From positions 27,771,064-27,835,063 of the forward strand of contig NC_088296.1 of NCBI RefSeq assembly GCF_032854445.1: 64,000 nucleotides of DNA, given 5' to 3'. The DNA is from Liolophura sinensis (taxonomy: Eukaryota > Mollusca > Polyplacophora > Chitonida > Chitonidae). Shown piece after piece: positions 47,116-58,200 of this stretch. Numbering within the stretch: the stretch's first letter is position 1; every line of letters begins with the position of its first letter. The notes beneath the pieces were generated by a model. That model did not search any database and was not told the origin of the DNA. It worked only from the letters and a program-made list of their open reading frames with translations. A program made the position numbers and the translations under genes.

Positions 47116-48890
47116 TATTCTTTACTATTAGTATTATTTAAAATCGTACTATTTTCTTCCATGGAAAATATATACAACCTGTATGTCGTTTTGATGCGTT
47201 TTTATCTTTTGATTTTTCTTCTGTTTAGCTCTTATTGAAATGCTGGTACATTTACCGTACGCACTACATGTTTTTAATGTTTTGTTTTGAAAATCGGTTC
47301 GACTACATTTTTTTAAAAATGTTTAGCCTATATTGTTAGAAGATGTCACGAAGTTAGTGTATGAATATGCCTTCTTGTTGTTTTCTGTTGCACATATATA
47401 CTCCTGGGTCCGGTTGTTCAAAAGTATATTAGCTAATACCGATATCATTTCATATTACATATTTAAGATTTAAACAAAACCCAGCAATCAAATGGAGGCC
47501 AAGTGGGACAGCAGCTGATTTAGTTCATATTTAATATACTGTTACACGATAAGTTTTTGTTAGCGGGATACAAAACTGAAGACTTGGCTTAAAGTTAAAT
47601 CTGGCATTAAGTCTTAAGACAGTTTTGAATAACTGGGCCCGGATAATTGGTAGTGCTCATGAGAAATAGTGATGTCTCCAGCATAGTCTTACATACTTAG
47701 CTAGGGCGAGCAGCTCCACGGGAAAACGGCGTTGTTGTTGTTGTAGAGGATGATATTTTTCTTCTCTATCGTGAGGTGCATTTTTCAGTGCGCATGCGTC
47801 GCGTGTTACAACAGTTTTAATGCTTTTTCTACTGATGCTTTCTTCATTTTTATGATTTCTTTCCCGTTTTAACCGGCTGCAAAATTCAAGTACGTTTCAG
47901 AAAAAAGTCGTTTTAATAGAAAACAAAAAGCAAAAAGTTAGCTAAAAGTCAGGAAGTGGCTAGAACTACTGTTTATTAAGCACTGATGATAAATGTGCAA
48001 ATATCAGCAGAAATTAATATGTCAATATTTGATCTCGTTTGCTCTTACGAAAGAGCAGTAGATATCATTTGGATTATGTTTTACTTTCTTGTTTTGTTAA
48101 AATCATCAGGTTTTCTACCATAGAAGCATAATCAATTTCGCTAGAACACGCTTTTATATTTTGATTTTATGTCATATATTTTGCCCTGATTTAAATGATT
48201 TTATTTCTTTCCTATATCTTACTTAAATATGTTTTTAATGTTTTATTTTAAAAATATGTATAGAAAGGTTGAGTGTGCTGTTATTTTCATATTCGTATAA
48301 GAGTACTCAGTTAGTATACGAGCATGCCTATTTATATTGTACATTTATCTTCTCAGCCATTTGTATACTTCCCATGGAAAAGTACTGAGATGTTTACTTT
48401 TGGTGATATTCGTCCTGTTCCCTTTCCTGAGGTGCATTTTTTATTTGCACCTGATTCGCAGCTCCTGATGGCACACGTGTCATTTTTTCTACTTTATTGC
48501 AGCTTGACGTTCGGAACTTAGTACATATACTGAGTGATAGTTCAACATGAACCTGTCTTTACCAGTTGTACTACAACTTGACGTTGTCGCCTGTACATAA
48601 GATGATATCATTATAATGGTATTTTTCTGGTAGAGTGTATCAAATCACACAGAACTGTGCGCTACAAAAATATGAAAAGGTGCACGCAGAATGATTTATA
48701 AACCGTATTGTTCAGGATAAAGCATTGTATCTGATGAGCAAAAATGTCAAAAAACACAAACTCAAAATAGTGTGCTGAGATTGGTAACGTCCACTGTGAA
48801 CGTTGATAATAACACGTATGTATTAGTCCCAATAGTTTCCATGTCCTTACTCACTGATGCCCGCTCATATGACTGACTGATTGTCCCCAG
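47116..48890. other. AT-rich, no gene recognised
   Basis: Two related stretches, around 47220-47400 and 48190-48340 ('tttttaatgttttgttttga' and 'tttttaatgttttattttaa', followed by similar text up to 'tatgcctt'/'atgccta'), suggest a 0.97-kb-spaced duplication. No ORF is supportable. Confidence 0.4.
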
Positions 48891-48919
48891 ATTCAAATAT
48901 GAGGCATTATTTAGTCCTC

Positions 48920-49865
48920 TTTTGATTAAGACACATTTAATCAAGTAAGTATTGGGTGTACTTGTATTGATTGAGACACGTTGAATCTAGTAAGTACTGG
49001 GTGTACTTGTACTGATTAAGACACATTCAATCTAGTAAATATTAGGTGTACTTGTATTGATAACGACATGTTTCATCTAGTAAGTACTGGATGTAGATGT
49101 ACTGATTAAGACACATTTAATCTAGTATATATTAGGTGTACTTGTATTGATAACGACATGTTCAATCTAGTAAGTAATGGGTGTGCTTGTATTGATTAAG
49201 ACACATTTAATCTAGTAAATATTAGGTGTACTTGTATTGATAACGACATGTTTAATCTAGTAAGTATTGGGTGTGCTTGTATTGATTAAGACACATTTAA
49301 TCTAGTAAATATTAGGTGTACTTGTATTGATAACGACATGTTTCATCTAGTAAGTACTGGGTTTAGGTGTACTGATTAAGACACATTTTATTTAGTAAGT
49401 ATTTGGTGTACTTAATTGATGAGGACACATTTAATCTAGTAAGTATTGGGTGTACTTGTATTGATTAAGACACATTTAATCTAGTAAATATTAGGTGTAC
49501 TTGTATTGATAACGACATGTTTAATCTAGTAAGTATTGGGTGTGCTTGTATTGATTAAGACACATTTAATCTAGTAAATATTAGGTGTACTTGTATTGAT
49601 AACGACATGTTTAATCTAGTAAGTATTGGGTGTGCTTGTATTGATTAAGACACATTTAATCTAGTAAATATTAGGTGTACTTGTATTGATAACGACATGT
49701 TTCATCTAGTAAGTACTGGGTTTAGGTGTACTGATTAAGACACATTTTATTTAGTAAGTATTTGGTGTACTTTTTTGATGAGGACACATTTAATCTACTA
49801 AGTATTAGGTGTACTTGTATTAATTAAGACGTGTTCAATCTAGTCAGTATTGGGTGTACTGGTAT
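48920..49865 (+). repeat. Minisatellite H: 45-bp unit arranged as 90-bp dimers
   Basis: Two 45-bp variants alternate, 'cacatttaatctagtaaata' 'ttaggtgtacttgtattgat aacga' and 'catgtttaatctagtaagta' 'ttgggtgtgcttgtattgat taaga', and a larger block of about 360 bp is repeated (49200-49440 versus 49560-49800). This is a clear higher-order repeat. Stops occur in all frames. Confidence 0.9.
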
Positions 49866-50876
49866 TGAGTTTTTTTAAGTCTAGAGACATATCTCTCTTC
49901 TTCATACAGGTTACAAGTTCAAATCATTGTTTTACGGCTTTGTTTTGAAGGTGTCCACGCTGTATGGAATTGTTTTATCAATGTACTGACAACTCATTGA
50001 TGTAAAGAAAACGCTGTAAACGAAGCTCGTCTGGCTGGTGTGTATGTTAATTCAATGCGTTGTGTTTGACTATAACTTTAATACATATTTAATCTGCAAA
50101 GAAAGTTCCAGACTCGATCTGTAACGGGATTTCGTCTGACATAAGGAAGTTTGTATAATTGTGTATATAGTTGTGCTTGTATAAAAATAGAATTCTAATT
50201 GTGTAATTAGTTAACGCTCAAATGCACGTGGTGTAATTTAATGAAGGTCACTGATTACATTAGATAAAAGGCAGACTTAGTTGTCCTCAATAAAAGATCT
50301 TTTTGGCAATAAATAACTGTGCTTTTCGCTATTTTTTAAATGTTCAATTCGTCACCTTGTTGTTTATTTCACTCCGAGTTTACAAGTTACATTCAGCAGC
50401 CAGCGGACAATTTGAGAGGTGGATCATCGACAATCGGATTCGAACTCACATACGTCTCAATGTGTATATGTAAAATGTCCATAATGATCTCAGACACAAA
50501 CAGTTTATGATTCTGAACTGTTGATATCTTAATATCATATCAGTTTTCGGTATTTCTTTTGTGTTAAAAGCCGTAATTTTTAATTATTTGAAATCAATAA
50601 CAAACATTTCTCAATGGAGGAAACTAGTGCACCTCGCTATGGGAGTCTTCTCTAGCTGAAAACTACACCCACTTAAACCATTTAGTGAGAGCTGAATTTG
50701 AACTCGTGATTTCAGAGGGGAAAGACGTGTATAGCAGTATTAATTGAAACTTGGATCCATACGTGTATATCCAGTGATTCCACAGATCAGCTTTGCATAA
50801 ACTATATTTCGGTCATTGTGTTTTTGCCATCATCACGAAATATGTACAGTATACATCGAAATATACTGTAAGTAGG
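49866..50876. other. No gene recognised; two degenerate tRNA-like B boxes
   Basis: Minus-strand sequences near 50430-50455 (gagttcgaatccgattg) and 50685-50715 (gagttcaaattcagctc) look like SINE B boxes, but no full element is visible. AATAAA occurs at about 50290 and 50311. Confidence 0.4.
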
Positions 50877-51060
50877 GGCCTCCGTGGAAGAGGGGGTTAG
50901 CACGCCAGCGCGGCGCAATGACCCAGGTGTCCAGCGTATGCTGGCTTTTTCTTCGGCCATACCTGAGAAGTTCTTAACAGCAACCTGCTGATCGTCATAT
51001 CAGTGAAATATTCTTGAGTACACCGTAAAACAACCAATTAAATAGATAAAAAAATAAATA
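50877..51060 (+). mobile_element. SINE family 1, internally deleted
   Basis: The head is 'ggcctccgtggaagaggggg ttagcacgcc', the tail 'gtgaaatattcttgagtaca ccgtaaaac', and the middle part between the B box and the tail is missing or diverged. Confidence 0.82.
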
Positions 51061-51671
51061 CTGTAAATATTTCCTAATGATGGCACAAACAAGATGACCA
51101 AAATATAGACTAATAATAGGATTTCAGTATTCGGAGTTACGTTCTTTCTATTTTATGCCTGCATATACATATGCCTTCATACACTCAGAAAGATAATCGG
51201 TTAAAACGTCTGTTGTGTGAGTGACGCTAGAATGTATTCCGTTGTTATCACATACAATTCTGTCATATTCAACACCATTGTTAAATAATGTATAATGACC
51301 ACTGTGCTACATACATGAACACGAGTCCAGCTCATGCTTCTTTGTAATGATAACTCCTTGTTATGACACAGATTCCATGTGTATTGATGGTTATGATATA
51401 CAATGTACCTGGTTAAACTTCTGTTTGTTAGACATGTAACATGTAGGTGCTTTTTACAATTTAGTTCAAGGGAACCTTTTTATTATATTTTCATATTACC
51501 ATGGCTAATGACCTTCAGCTGTATTCAATATGAGTGATGACACGCGTGTGTTCAAGCAGCTCTGAAATACAATGAGCTGTAACAGCGTGACGTGTAATAG
51601 CCGGCCACACACATCTACATGTACACCTTCAACAGAATTTTGCATCCTTACAAACGGATATTTGTTGTTAT

Positions 51672-51860
51672 AAGTCACATCCAGCCGTACATGGAAAGGT
51701 CTGCCAGCAGCCTGTGGATGGTCGTGGGTTTCCTTCGTTCTCTTCACGGTTTCCTCCAAATGTAATGCTGTCCGCCGTCCTACAGGTGAAATATTCTTGA
51801 GTACGGCGTAAAACACTATCAAAATAAATAAACAAACAAATAAATAAATAAATATGAGTC
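51672..51860 (+). mobile_element. SINE family 1, 3' two thirds
   Basis: It starts within the body (ccgtacatggaaaggtctgc) and ends with 'gtgaaatattcttgagtacg gcgtaaaacac' plus (aaat)n. Confidence 0.82.
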
Positions 51861-52269
51861 ATATCGTTACTAAACTTGGAAGGTCCGTGTCTCCAACTGC
51901 GCATGCTTGAAACACGGGTACTCTATGTGCTTTCCTTGACAAGAACAAATAACTGTTCTGTTCGTTATATAAGAAATATGATCTTAAGTCGCAAGTCTTC
52001 ATCAAAATCACGATTTAACAAATGGTTTATTTGGAAAGGCTAAAACTTTTAGGCTGTTTGTAGTAACAGAATGTGTTCTGCCTGACCCTTAACATGTATA
52101 TATTTATTTATCCAAATAGCAAATCATGTCCTTATCAGTGGATCACCCTATGTGTACATGGTTTTTCATTGACATGAGGAAGTTTATGTGAAATCGTATA
52201 CTCGTGGGTCTATAAATATAGAAGTTTAGATGTTTAATTAGGTAACAGTCAAACATAGGTGACACAGTT

Positions 52270-52525
52270 TAGTAAAAGGCCAAATGTGACAAATATTACA
52301 GGTCAGCACACCTAGGAGAGCAGAGGTCAAAGGTGACAAATATTACAGGAAAACTGAACTGGAGAGCAAAGGTCAAAGATGATAATTACATGTACTATAC
52401 ATCACAAGTTATGTACTGTTTCACTGCATGTTGTCACTAACAAATTTACACCTGGTCCAGGAGTGTGGTCTTTCACTTAAGAATATTTCGCTTAAATGAC
52501 GATCGGTAAGGAAAATCAAACCTAT
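52270..52525 (+). repeat. Duplicated copy of the mannosidase intron segment
   Basis: Similar throughout to 55540-55745: two units of 'gacaaatattacagg' type, then 'catcacaa-t', 'gtttcactgcatgttgtcac', 'acaaatttacacctggt', 'acttaagaatatttcgctt'. The copies are 3.2 kb apart in the same orientation and probably stem from a segmental duplication. Confidence 0.75.
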
Positions 52526-52789
52526 GTGGAATCAGTCATACTCTGACTTTAGACGTCAAGAGCTTGTGGACATACACGTGTAACAGAAGTCATTACTCCA
52601 CCCCCACCATTACGGGATCAACTCTTGCTTAACTATATTACTACCGAGAAAACAATGCCTTTATAAATAGTGCTTTGTAGACATGGCACATGCATATGTA
52701 TGGGGAATTTTCAGGTATGTGTCTATAACTGCCAAAAAAAAACAAAAACAATGTCATTACTGGGTAGAAAAGAGCATAAATGTCTACAA

Positions 52790-53925
52790 CACTGGGCAGA
52801 AGAATGAATAAATGTCTACAACACTAGGCAGAAGAATGAATAAATGTCTACAACACTAGGCAGAAGAATGAACAAATGTCTACAACACTGGGCAGAAGAA
52901 TGAATAAATGTCTACAACACTAGGCAGAAGAATGAATAAATGTCTACAACACTGGACAGAATAGTGCTTAAATGTCTACAACACTGGGCAGAAGAATGAA
53001 TAAATGTCTTCAACACTGGGCAGAAGAATGAACAAAAGTCTACAACACTGGACAGAATAGTGCTTAAATGTCTACAACACTAGGCAGAAGAATGAATAAA
53101 TGTCTACAACACTGGGCAGAAGAATGAATAAATATCTACAACACTAGGCAGAAGAATGAATAAATGTCTACAACACTGGACAGAATAGTGCTTAAATGTC
53201 TACAACACTAGGCAGAAGAATGAATAAATGTCTACAACACTGGGCAGAAGAATGAATAAATGTCTACAACACTAGGCAGAAGAATGAACAAATGTCTACA
53301 ACACTAGACAGAAGAATGAATAAATGTCTACAACACTAGGCAGAAGAATGAATAAATGTCTACAACACTGGACAGAATAGTGCTTAAATGTCTTCAACAC
53401 TAGGCAGAAGAATGAATAAATGTCTACAACACTAGACAGAAGAATGAATAAATGTCTACAACACTGGGCAGAATAGTGCTTAAATGTCTTTAACACTGGA
53501 CAGAAGAATGAATAAATGTCTACAACACTAGGCAGAATAGTGCTTAAATGTCTTCAACACTAGGCAGAAGAATGAATAAATGTCTACAACACTAGACAGA
53601 AGAATGAATAAATGTCTACAACACTGGACAGAATAGTGCTTAAATGTCTTCAACACTGGGCAGAAGAATGAATAAATGTCTACAACACTGGACAGAAGAA
53701 TGAATAAATGTCTACAACACTAGGCAGAATAGTGCTTAAATGTCTTCAACACTAGGCAGAAGAATGAATAAATGTCTACAACACTAGACAGAAGAATGAA
53801 TAAATGTCTACAACACTGGACAGAAGAATGAATAAATGTCTACAACACTAGACAGAAGAATGAATAAATGTCTACAACACTGGACAGAATAGTGCTTAAA
53901 TGTCTTCAACACTAGGCAGAAGAAA
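52790..53925 (+). repeat. Minisatellite I: 32-bp unit, about 35 copies
   Basis: The unit is 'ggcagaagaatgaataaatg' 'tctacaacacta', alternating with a variant 'gacagaatagtgcttaaatg' 'tcttcaacact' every three to six units. A period of 32 bp is not a multiple of three. The AATAAA inside each unit is incidental. Confidence 0.93.
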
Positions 53926-53929
53926 GCTT

Positions 53930-55135
53930 CAATGCCCATGACATACCTATTATATACACTGAGGTAATGACCGTTAATTTTGCCTGAAGGGCTATGAGTT
54001 GAACACTGGTCTTCCACTAACCACGCCACCACCTCTCTTGTCAGCTCATGACTGTCTTTGAAGTTACTGACATGATTAATTCTACAGGCCATATAACTCT
54101 GTGGCTTACGTGAAAGCACAAAACAAACAAAGAAAAAAAGAAAAACAGAACTGTGAAGTTAAAAAAAGATACATTTCTCTTTTCTTGTCAGCAATCTTGC
54201 AAATCATTGCACAAATTTCTTTATTACAGATAAAGATACAATTAACAGAGTTAATTCTCCATTATAAATGTACACTGCATAATACTAAGTGATAAAATTA
54301 ACCATGATAAAGTTCAGAGAGGGTTGCCATATAGATACCTACACAAGTATATGGAAATTGAAATTACCCAATGTATCATAACCTAGTTTGAAAATTAACC
54401 ACACCACACCTAATTACCACACCTATACTGAATTCATGCAGATTTCAATAATATAACAATATAAATGCATAAGTGTATCGTTCATTGAAGTGGAGAACAT
54501 AAACAGTATGTCTTAACCTTATCCACAAGACAGTTGATTCCAAAGCTCGATCCCACAACCCAGCCACCCAAACACAGAATCAAAAACAAGATGCATGCAT
54601 GTAATATCTTAAACCAAGCACAAAGGTTTAATCCTCAAATTGAGAAAATCTTCATGATTCCAGCAACTATCAAAACAAATACATTAATATTCAGTAACAA
54701 TAAGAAAGCCAACACTTGTGGGTTGGAACGTAGGCTGTAAATGGTGTTTTATGAAGTCTTAAAAATGGTATTCCCAACACATGTAGATAGAGTCATGCAG
54801 AACTGGTTCCTGCTTTTTTATTTCATTGTTATAAATGTTTGATAAAATTTGATCATTTCCAAGATTTGGTAATGTATTTGACTGTTGTCATACTGTGATT
54901 ATTGTAAGGCCAGGTTTTGCACTCCAGCGGAAGCTGTGCCCAGTGACAAATCAAAGTTCAAATCTCATGACAGGCAAAGGTGTATTGAATGCCTATTACA
55001 TGTACTGTCTTACTGTCTTTTCACTGTACTCCAGTGAAAAACAAGATCATTTTCATCTTTAAAAGACCTTGTTATAAATGCACAGGTATGATCACCTGTT
55101 TGACAATAAGATAATCGGAAAACCCACTTTTTTAC
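53930..55135. other. No gene recognised
   Basis: If the mannosidase gene at 55136-62925 is complete, its last exons should lie to the left of 55136, here or further; I could not find any with a recognisable C-terminal mannosidase sequence. Small ORFs only. Confidence 0.4.
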
Positions 55136-55258
55136 CCGTCCTTCTTTCTATAAACAATCTAAACTTATTAGGGGTACGCTTGTTGTCCAGGACGCCCTGA
55201 CCCAGGCCTCTGTTGTTATCCTGACACAGTCTTTGATCCTGCATGATCTCAAACTGAC
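55136..55258 (-). CDS. MAN2A: MAN2A exon with NNRGLGQG motif
   Basis: The acceptor is ttgccccctcag|GT and the donor GACGG|GTAAAA; 123 nt, phase 1 to 1. It encodes [20 protein letters not shown] and then [21 protein letters not shown], a hallmark of alpha-mannosidase II near the C-terminal third. The previous exon ends in SLKQ plus one base, joining as SLKQG, as in other family members. The acceptor sequence also heads minisatellite J. Confidence 0.9.
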
Positions 55259-58200
55259 CTGAGGGGGCAAAGGTCAAAGGTGACAAATATTACAGGATAG
55301 CTGATGTGGCGAGGCAAAGGCCAATATTAGAGGCAAGCTGACCTGTGGGAGCAAAGGTCATATGTGACAAATATTACAGGCCAGCTGACGTGGGGGAGCA
55401 GAGGTCAAAGGTGACAAATATTACACACCAAGCTGACCTGGGGAAGCAAAGGTCATATGTGACAAATATTACAGGCCAGCTGACATGGGGGAGCAGAGGT
55501 CAAAGTTGACGATTATTATAGGCCAGCTGACCTGGGGGAGCAAAGGTCAAAGGTGACAAATATTACAGGAAAACTGACCTGGGGAACAAAGGTCAAAGAT
55601 GATAGGCACATGTACTACACATCACAACTGACGTAGTGTTTCACTGCATGTTGTCACTGACAAATTTACACCTGGTTCAGGTGTATGGTCTTTTACTTAA
55701 GAATATTTCGCTTGTATGACAAGAGGTCAGGTAAAGGAAACCTTTACATGTGTCTATATACTGACAACCATTTATTCCATCTACCTAACACAGGTTCCAA
55801 TCATCACGGAAATTATACGTGAACATGTCACAAACCTATCTACTGTACCTTGTTCAGCTCACCCTCACCCTTTACTCAATCTGTAAAATCTCACCAATAA
55901 AATAAATCCCCATGACTGGTGTCATTTTTATCAGAAGATGTACTCGCAACAACTCTTGTTTCAGAAACAAAGCATGAAAAACGTAAGTATTCTCATCAAA
56001 TTGTTTGATATTTGAAATTACTTGTATCTGGGCATCCCTAAAACAGTAGGACAGTGGTCAGAGGTGGCTGAGAACAAATATACTTATTCCAGGAAGCCAT
56101 TATCGATCAGCGTTTTGCCGGGTGATGAAAATAACTGCTGTATGTGTATCAGGGAATGTGTGTAGAGCGTATATATGCAGATCTCCACGTGTCCAGGGTA
56201 ATTATCACACTAATGACAGTATTTAGCATCTTACAGGGAAACTATCACGAGGGAGTTATCCTTATAATGGAGGATAAAGCATCTGTTAATCACGGCTGTA
56301 TGAATTCAGCATACAGGGGTCACACAGACTGTGCCATGGCTTGTGTGGGGAAAACATGCGAAAACATCAGGCCATGCTGCATTAAATGTTTGTCAACGGT
56401 AACTTCATAAATGTACCCATAGAGAAACAGTTAGGAATCTTTTATGCCTGGTATTTGGTGTTCTTGAAATAAATTTTTTATTTCAAAATGAAACTTTTTA
56501 ATGTTCATCATATCAAAAATTCAAGTAAAACAAAATAACATAAGGCTGTCAGCTCATGTGTCATATCCCTGACTGGATGTGGAAGATTTTCCCCTCAGCG
56601 CCAACCCTCAACCTCTTTAAACAAGAAATGAAGAAAGACTTAAATCTAAACCTGATCTGTAGTTTACAGTATATGCAGTAATTGCAAGCTATAAGACTTA
56701 GACGTTTTTTCAAAGAGCAAAATAAATACATGAGTATTTAATACCTTGCTTCAAGCTAGCAACACTCGGAGCTTGTGCTGTTACCATGGTAATACATTTT
56801 ATGTCATCTTCCAGGTATACCACTGTAGGCATGGGGTAGTAGTTAGCTCGCAATAGCAGCTTGTCAAGCGTGCGGCGTCGGTGAATCTGAAGTAAAAAGA
56901 TAATAATACAGTCATGGATGCATTAAAATAAAATTCCATTCTTGACTAAGTTGTTTATTTTTCCATGATTCTGACAGTTCTACTGTTCTTAGATATCTTG
57001 CTGATAACATAGAAGTTTCAGCACCAAAACAAGTATGGTAGGACATTTACTTGGCTCTAAAAAATCCACATTTTCATGGGAAATTTAGGTCTTTTACAGT
57101 CATTCCAGTCAAAAATAAAGATGTGACATCACCAGTACTCCCACCCGGTTACAACAGACCATCATACAATCTTGAGTTTTGAAAGTAACTTACTCAGTTG
57201 ACAAATTATTTTCCTTTACAGAGTTTATCGGTTTCAATTTGAGTGAGTGAGTTCTTGGGGTTTAACGTCATACTGAACAATTTTTCAGTCATATGACGAT
57301 GAAGGAATCCTTAGGGTGTATGTAATGTGCCTCCTTGTTGCAAGACGGATTTCCACCACACTTGGGGGGTGTGGGGGTGTGGTAGGGTGGGGTGGGAGGG
57401 GCATCATCACTTCTATCATCTCATAAGTGACAGATGTGCGTTGATGCTGGATGTTAATTTTAAGTCATATCAGGCTAATATCATGCTTTTCATTGATTAA
57501 TTACGTGATAAATGCTGAAAGCCCCTGAATGTTAAAATGGGACAAAACTTAAAGGTTTTCTACTAAACTTTTGCAAGTGTAAACATGTCAGCACAGAAGC
57601 AGCTTTGTGAATATCTGGGGGACACATTTGTAACCGTGTTCTAATGGAGTGTGTCTCATAGGGGAAGCGTGTGGTAATCTGGGGGAGGTGTACAGGTAAA
57701 AATTTATATCAGGATTGATCCATACAAGAAGTTGTATTACAACCTGTAGTCACACAGCTGATCAGGGACTGGATACAGATATTTCTGGGGTCAGTATATT
57801 TGCACAGTTAGCATGGCTATAGGGGATATAGCACAGCACGGGTTTGAAAGAAATGTATATCCAAGACCTTAATACTATAACTTGACAAATATGAAACAAC
57901 TGCCCCTGAAACTTGTCTGAGTTAATGTGACTTCATATCAAATGTTTCTATTATCCTTCTTTTCAGCCAATTTAAATTTAAAGGGCAACCATAACATCAT
58001 TTTGTTGCTTTTATATGTATGATCGTATGTAGTTTCTCTTTCCAAACTACACAATGCTTTTATCTTGTTTTATATATATTGATGTATTTTTTCCCTTGGA
58101 CTCTGAAGTACATGTTTTCTATTTACTGTTTTCTCTATGAAGGCCTTGGTGAAGAACAGTTTCATTGTAAATTGACCGAACTACCTTCGATAAATAAAGA

